Shown piece by piece: positions 60,172 to 64,000 of a DNA stretch of 64,000 nucleotides (positions are counted from its first letter, which is position 1; every line of letters begins with the position of its first letter). The translations under genes were made by a program, and so were the position numbers. Origin of the DNA: Poriferisulfidus sp965116525 (GTDB lineage Bacteria > Pseudomonadota > Gammaproteobacteria > Poriferisulfidales > Poriferisulfidaceae); NCBI GenBank assembly GCA_965116525.1, contig OZ220694.1, forward strand, positions 1-64,000, read 5' to 3'. Below the pieces are notes generated by a model. The model saw only the letters and a list, made by a program, of their open reading frames with translations, was not told the origin of the DNA and did no database searches.

Positions 60172-61929
60172 ATAGACACCGAGAGTTCTGCCCGACGCAC
60201 GAGCGTCCGCTACCAGCCAGATGAAAATCCGCCGGCGCCACTCGCGTTCGGCTTGGGTCTGCAACTGGCCATCCTCTGTATCTCCGGCATCGTCCTGACT
60301 CCGGCGATTGTCGCCCGAGCGGCCGGAGGAACCGAAATTTTCCTGTCCTGGATTGTATTCGCCGCTGTTGCCGTCAGTGGCGTCACCACGATCCTGCAAG
60401 CGGTCCGAGTCGGCCGGATCGGAGCCGGCTACACGCTCGCCATGGGTCCGTCCGGGGCCTTTATTGCGATCAGCATCACCGCCATCGCGGAAGGAGGGCC
60501 GGCAATGCTGGCCACTCTGGTCATCCTCTCCTCGTTCTTCCAGTTCGCGCTTTCCGCGCGACTTTCGCTGTTTCGAAGGGTTCTGACCCCGGCCGTGGCG
60601 GGTACGGTCATCATGCTGGTGCCGGTCACCATCATGCCGATCATCTTTGGCCTGCTGACATCCGTGCCCGAAGGGACCCCCATGTCGGCTGCCGCGCTGA
60701 GTGCCGGCGCGACCCTGCTGGTCATTGGTGGCGTTGCCCTGAAGGCGACCGGCATATTACGCCTCTGGGCTCCGGTCATCGGGGTTGCCGTCGGTTCGAT
60801 GGTGGCCGGGTTCTTCGGCCTCTATGAAGTAAGCCGCGTTGGCGAAGCTTCGTGGCTGGGCTTCCCGGAGGTTGGGTGGCCAGGCTACGACCTCAGTTTC
60901 GGGCCGGCATTCTGGACACTGGTGCCGGCATTCGTGTTTGTGACCTTGGTCGGGGCCGTGGAAACCGTAGGGGACTCCGTCGCCATTCAGCGTGTCGCCT
61001 GGCGCCGCCCTCGGGCGGTGGATTTCCGTGCCGTGCAGGGTACGGTGGCAGCGGACGGAGTGGGCAACCTGTTGTCCGGCCTCTTGGGGACCGTACCGAA
61101 CACGACCTATTCGACCAGCATTTCCGTTGCCGAGTTGACTGGGGTTGGAGCCCGTAGGGTCGGGGTCGCCCTTGGCGTGGTTTTCCTTGCCTTGGCATTC
61201 CTCCCCAAGGCGCTTGCCATCATCTTGGCGATACCCGGCCCGGTGGCCGGGGCTTATATCGGTGTTCTGCTGTCGTTGCTTTTCGTGGTCGGCATGAAAG
61301 TGGCGATTCAGGATGGCATCGACTATCGAACGGGATTGATCGTCGGAATTTCATTCTGGATCGGAGTCGGGCTCCAGAACGGATGGATCTATCCCGAGTA
61401 TGTTTCTGAATTTGCGGGGGGCCTTCTGAGCAACGGGATCACGGCTGGCGGCCTCGTGGCCATCATCATGACCCTGTTCATGGAATTGACGAAACCCCGT
61501 CGCCACCAGATAAAAGTAGCTCTTGATATTGCAGTGCTCCCGAGGATCGAGGAGTTCCTCCACAAATTCACATCCAGCCATGGCTGGGATTCAACAATGA
61601 TGGACCGTCTTTCTGCCGTCACCGAGGAAACCCTGCTGACGCTTCGCGAGCAAGAAGGCGGAAAGGGGGCGCGCCACCTGCTCTTGACGGCGCGTCGGGA
61701 AGACGACGAAGTCGTTCTCGAGTTTGTCGCTGCGACGGGAGAAGAGAACCTTCAGGACCGGATTGCCTTGCTTGGCAAGCAATCCATTTCAGCTTCAGTC
61801 GAGCGCGAGGTTTCCTTGCGACTGCTGCGGCATTTGGCATCCTCGGTCTACCACCAGCAATACCACGATACGGATATCGTGACCGTACGGGTGGAAATCC
61901 CGGTACCGGCCTCCAGCGAAGAGACCTGA
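60172..61929 (+). CDS. Nucleobase:cation symporter-2 family permease with C-terminal RsbW-like domain
   Basis: About 585 residues. Residues ~25-450 form the UraA/XanQ-type permease with about 14 helices; RYQPDENPPAPLAFGLGLQ at the front, GAVETVGDSVAIQRVAWRRP and GTVPNTTYSTSISVAELTGVGARR (the NTTYS segment) mark the substrate site. Residues ~455-580 resemble a degenerate RsbW-type ATP-binding domain: MDRLSAVTEETLLTL for the N-box helix and SLRLLRHLASSVYHQQYHDT at the end, but the catalytic Asn and DxGxG are missing. The family N-terminus lies ahead of the first standard start (TTG, 60253); an ATA at 60172 follows a perfect AGGAGG and restores it. Substrate uncertain. Confidence 0.85.
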   Translation: MDTESSARRTSVRYQPDENPPAPLAFGLGLQLAILCISGIVLTPAIVARAAGGTEIFLSWIVFAAVAVSGVTTILQAVRVGRIGAGYTLAMGPSGAFIAISITAIAEGGPAMLATLVILSSFFQFALSARLSLFRRVLTPAVAGTVIMLVPVTIMPIIFGLLTSVPEGTPMSAAALSAGATLLVIGGVALKATGILRLWAPVIGVAVGSMVAGFFGLYEVSRVGEASWLGFPEVGWPGYDLSFGPAFWTLVPAFVFVTLVGAVETVGDSVAIQRVAWRRPRAVDFRAVQGTVAADGVGNLLSGLLGTVPNTTYSTSISVAELTGVGARRVGVALGVVFLALAFLPKALAIILAIPGPVAGAYIGVLLSLLFVVGMKVAIQDGIDYRTGLIVGISFWIGVGLQNGWIYPEYVSEFAGGLLSNGITAGGLVAIIMTLFMELTKPRRHQIKVALDIAVLPRIEEFLHKFTSSHGWDSTMMDRLSAVTEETLLTLREQEGGKGARHLLLTARREDDEVVLEFVAATGEENLQDRIALLGKQSISASVEREVSLRLLRHLASSVYHQQYHDTDIVTVRVEIPVPASSEET

Positions 61930-61943
61930 CGTTTCCCGTCAGG
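61925..61943. terminator. Hairpin between convergent permease and mdh genes
   Basis: CCTGACG (61925-61931) and CGTCAGG (61937-61943) form a 7-base-pair stem with a TTTCC loop, overlapping the permease stop. No clear T-run on either side, so termination is possible but unproven. Confidence 0.3.
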
Positions 61944-62922
61944 AGAGCAGGTCGGCGATCGTGTCGCGTTCGCTCAGGAGTTCAGTTTCGTTGGCCGTGA
62001 TTTGCTCTCGCCCGAAAGCATCCAGTTCCAGTTCAGACACGATGGAATATTCGGAATTCGAGCATTGGCAAGGGAAGGAGAAAACGATGCCTTCCGCCAC
62101 TCCGTATGAGCCGTCCGAGAAGACGCTCATGCTGACCCAATCGTTCTTGGCCGTTCCCTGAACCCAATCGCGCATGTGCAGGATGGCCGCGTTGGCGGCC
62201 GAGGCTGCGGAAGAGGCGCCACGTGCCTCGATCACCTTGGCGCCACGTTGCTGGATCCCTGGGATGAACTCTTTCTGATACCAGTCCGCATCGACCAGTT
62301 CTCTGATCGGAGTGCCGGAAGCCGTGCAGTAGCCAATGTCAGGAAACATCTTCGGAGAGTGGTTTCCCCAGACCGTCATGCGGGCGATGTTGGCGACCGG
62401 CTCGCCGGTTTGATTTGCCAGCTGTGAACGGGATCGCTCGTGATCGAGGCGGGTCATCGCGGAGAATTGGCGTGGCGAGAGGTCTGGAGCGTGGTTCAGG
62501 GCAATCAGCGCATTGGTGTTGGCCGGGTTTCCAATGACGAGAACCCGGACGTCGCGACTCGAAAAATCATTGATGGCTTTGCCCTGGGGGCCAAAAATTT
62601 TCCCGTTTTCCTGAATCAGGTCGCTACGCTCCATGCCTTTCCCGCGTGGGCGTGCTCCGAACATGAACACATAGTCCGCGTCCCCAAAGCCTTTCTCCAG
62701 ATCATCGCTCAGACGGACGTCGCGCAGCAAAGGAAAGGCGCAATCCTCCAGCTCCATCGCGGTTCCGCCGAGTGACGGCATGGCGGGAGGGATGTCAATC
62801 AGGTTCAAGGCGACAGGTTGCTGATCGCCCAGCAGTTCTCCGGCCGCGATGCGGAACATGGCTTGGTACGCGATGTTGCCGGCTGCGCCGGTGATGGCGA
62901 TTCGCTTCGGTGGGTTCGTCAT
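61939..62922 (-). CDS. mdh: Malate dehydrogenase
   Basis: NAD-dependent enzyme of 327 residues converting malate to oxaloacetate. RIAITGAAGNIAYQAMFRIA is the NAD fold, VFMFGARPRGKGMERSDL the mobile loop with substrate Arg residues, and VLVIGNPANTNALIA and the catalytic His in TVWGNHSPKMFPD are conserved. This is the cytosolic-type (MDH type 2) enzyme. The ATG at 62922 gives the standard N-terminus; a longer frame to 62967 lacks support. Confidence 0.95.
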   Translation of the reverse strand: MTNPPKRIAITGAAGNIAYQAMFRIAAGELLGDQQPVALNLIDIPPAMPSLGGTAMELEDCAFPLLRDVRLSDDLEKGFGDADYVFMFGARPRGKGMERSDLIQENGKIFGPQGKAINDFSSRDVRVLVIGNPANTNALIALNHAPDLSPRQFSAMTRLDHERSRSQLANQTGEPVANIARMTVWGNHSPKMFPDIGYCTASGTPIRELVDADWYQKEFIPGIQQRGAKVIEARGASSAASAANAAILHMRDWVQGTAKNDWVSMSVFSDGSYGVAEGIVFSFPCQCSNSEYSIVSELELDAFGREQITANETELLSERDTIADLLS

Positions 62923-62963
62923 GGTTGTGCTCTTCTGGGAGGATGGAGTGATATTAGCAAGAA

Positions 62964-64000
62964 TCAATGAAGGAGGTGCGACCGTCCCAGGTATGCCTGG
63001 CTTCGCATCTCGTGCAGGCGGCTCGCGGTTCGCTCGAAGATCTGTTTCAGGCGCTTTCCTTGGTACAGTTGGTCTGGCTCGGCTGCGGCAGAGACGATTA
63101 GTGTCACGTTGCGGTCGTAGAATTCGTCGATCATTTCGATGAAGCGCCTCGCGCTGTCGTCCATCGTCGAATCAAAGACCGGGATGCCCGAAACCAGCAC
63201 GGTGTGGAAGCAGCGCGCGATTGAGATGTAGTCGGTGACACAGCGGGGAGACTGGCATAGGTCATCGAAGTCGAACCAAATCGCATCGTGCGACAGGCGC
63301 TTGACCGGAATGGCGCGGCCTTCCACTTCAATGGTTGTCTCTTTTCGATCCATTTCTGATGCCAGGTACTGGAAATGATCCTGCAGAAGCGGTTCAGCGG
63401 TTCCGTTGGCGCTGAGGCAATAGGTCTCGGTTTCGTCCAGGTGCTGCAGACGGTAGTCGCAAGATGTCGCCAATTCGAAAACCGTCATGTGTTTCTTGAT
63501 CATTTCGATTGCAGGCAGAAATCGCTCTCGCTGCAGCCCTCCCTCGTAGAGCTTGTCTGGGGCGCAATTGGAAGTTGTGACCAATGTGACCCGGCGCCGG
63601 AACAGGCCTTCCAGGAGGCCGGCCAGGATCATGGCGTCTGTGATGTCCGAGACGAAAAACTCGTCAATGCAGATCACCTTGAATTTTTTCGCCATGCGGG
63701 CGGCAAGGAGATCGATGGGGTCGCGTCGGTCCTGCATGTGCTTGAGCTTGTGATGGATGTGTCGCATGAAACGGTGGAAGTGCATGCGTCGTTTTTTGCG
63801 CAGGGGAAGGGAATTAAAAAACAAGTCCATCAGATAAGTCTTGCCGCTCCCGACCGAGCCCCACAGCCACAGGCCGGACATTTGTGTAGGAGAGTTGGAT
63901 TTCAAGCGGCGCAGCCGATCGTGGATCAGCGCCTTGGCACGCGAGTGCCGAGTCAAGTGGTCGAAGATAAGTTGGAACTGTTGAGCGGCCTGGTATTGCG
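62964..64000 (-). CDS. zapE: Cell division protein ZapE (AFG1-like ATPase), 5' end outside window
   Basis: The frame is open to the right edge, so the N-terminus lies beyond 64000. The visible part has YQAAQQFQ leading into Walker A WGSVGSGKTYLMDLF (~30), then Walker B CIDEFFVSDITDAMI. TSNCAPDKLYEGGLQRERFLP and VTDYISIARCFHTVLVSGIPVF are family signatures. ZapE/AFG1 proteins are peripheral ATPases linked to Z-ring constriction or protein quality control. A TTG at 63956 is inside the gene, not its start. Confidence 0.9.
   Translation of the reverse strand, partial: QYQAAQQFQLIFDHLTRHSRAKALIHDRLRRLKSNSPTQMSGLWLWGSVGSGKTYLMDLFFNSLPLRKKRRMHFHRFMRHIHHKLKHMQDRRDPIDLLAARMAKKFKVICIDEFFVSDITDAMILAGLLEGLFRRRVTLVTTSNCAPDKLYEGGLQRERFLPAIEMIKKHMTVFELATSCDYRLQHLDETETYCLSANGTAEPLLQDHFQYLASEMDRKETTIEVEGRAIPVKRLSHDAIWFDFDDLCQSPRCVTDYISIARCFHTVLVSGIPVFDSTMDDSARRFIEMIDEFYDRNVTLIVSAAAEPDQLYQGKRLKQIFERTASRLHEMRSQAYLGRSHLLH

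Noticed and set aside
60253..60255. TTG as start of the permease
   Set aside because: It would remove the conserved front segment and has no ribosome site at a usual distance; the ATA at 60172 fits both better, though it is non-standard.

Overview
The window looks like chromosomal DNA from a gammaproteobacterium, probably a sulfur-oxidising member of the Chromatiales/Ectothiorhodospiraceae kind. This rests on gene content and order: mfd beside csiV, lolA-rarA behind ftsK, exbB-exbD-msbA-lpxK-kdsB, glyA-nrdR-ribD-ribE-ribB-ribH-nusB-thiL-pgpA, sdhCDAB-sdhE, a complete System I cytochrome c maturation operon, and a flavocytochrome c sulfide dehydrogenase pair. The genus is inference. Coding density is very high, many neighbours overlap by 1-4 bases (ATGA, GTGA or TGATG), and the DNA is GC-rich except near 28.96-30.0 kb and 43.69-43.9 kb. 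No insertion sequence, prophage, CRISPR array, rRNA or origin was recognised, and no gene-free stretch exceeds about 220 bases.

Layout. 0-5.3 kb: the end of a coiled-coil protein, then an ABC transporter of the Gld type (ATPase, permease, auxiliary protein) with a DUF4340 protein. 5.3-13.3 kb: trxB opposite ftsK-lolA-rarA, a rhodanese, nagZ and an MscS channel. 13.3-20.3 kb, minus strand: csiV, mfd, the flavocytochrome c sulfide dehydrogenase subunits and a tetraheme NapC-type cytochrome. 20.3-29 kb: ccmABCDEFGHI running straight into lolC-lolD. 29-30 kb: an AT-rich patch with a small winged-helix protein and a RelE/CopG-type toxin-antitoxin pair. 30-36.5 kb: a uracil-DNA glycosylase family protein and a DUF2062 protein divergent from exbB-exbD, an msbA-lpxK fusion, trm112-like, kdsB and a CbiX protein. 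36.5-43.7 kb: glyA, nrdR, the riboflavin genes, nusB, thiL, pgpA. 43.9-47.6 kb: radical SAM protein, mug, a secreted dienelactone hydrolase-like protein, and two poorly characterised genes. 47.7-54.4 kb: tRNA-Ala(GGC), sdhCDAB-sdhE, DUF1249, metX and, convergent, gltA. 54.5-58.4 kb: mobB-mobA, DUF1244, moeB, msrP-msrQ. 58.4-64 kb: a J-domain membrane protein, a dehalogenase-like hydrolase, a nucleobase permease with an extra C-terminal domain, mdh and the larger part of zapE.

How the genes fit together. Periplasmic haem proteins (the sulfide dehydrogenase and NapC-type protein) lie back to back with the Ccm machinery that attaches their haem. Molybdopterin genes (mobA, mobB, moeB) lie beside msrP, a molybdoenzyme. 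Envelope biogenesis recurs: LolA, LolCD, the MsbA-LpxK fusion, KdsB, CsiV, NagZ. TCA-cycle genes (sdh, gltA, mdh) cluster toward the right. The most unusual items are the single-frame MsbA-LpxK fusion; the permease with a degenerate RsbW-like tail and an apparent ATA start; the riboflavin protein whose GTP cyclohydrolase II half lacks its zinc ligands; and the poly-aspartate tail of RibH, whose repeat also supplies three possible starts for nusB.
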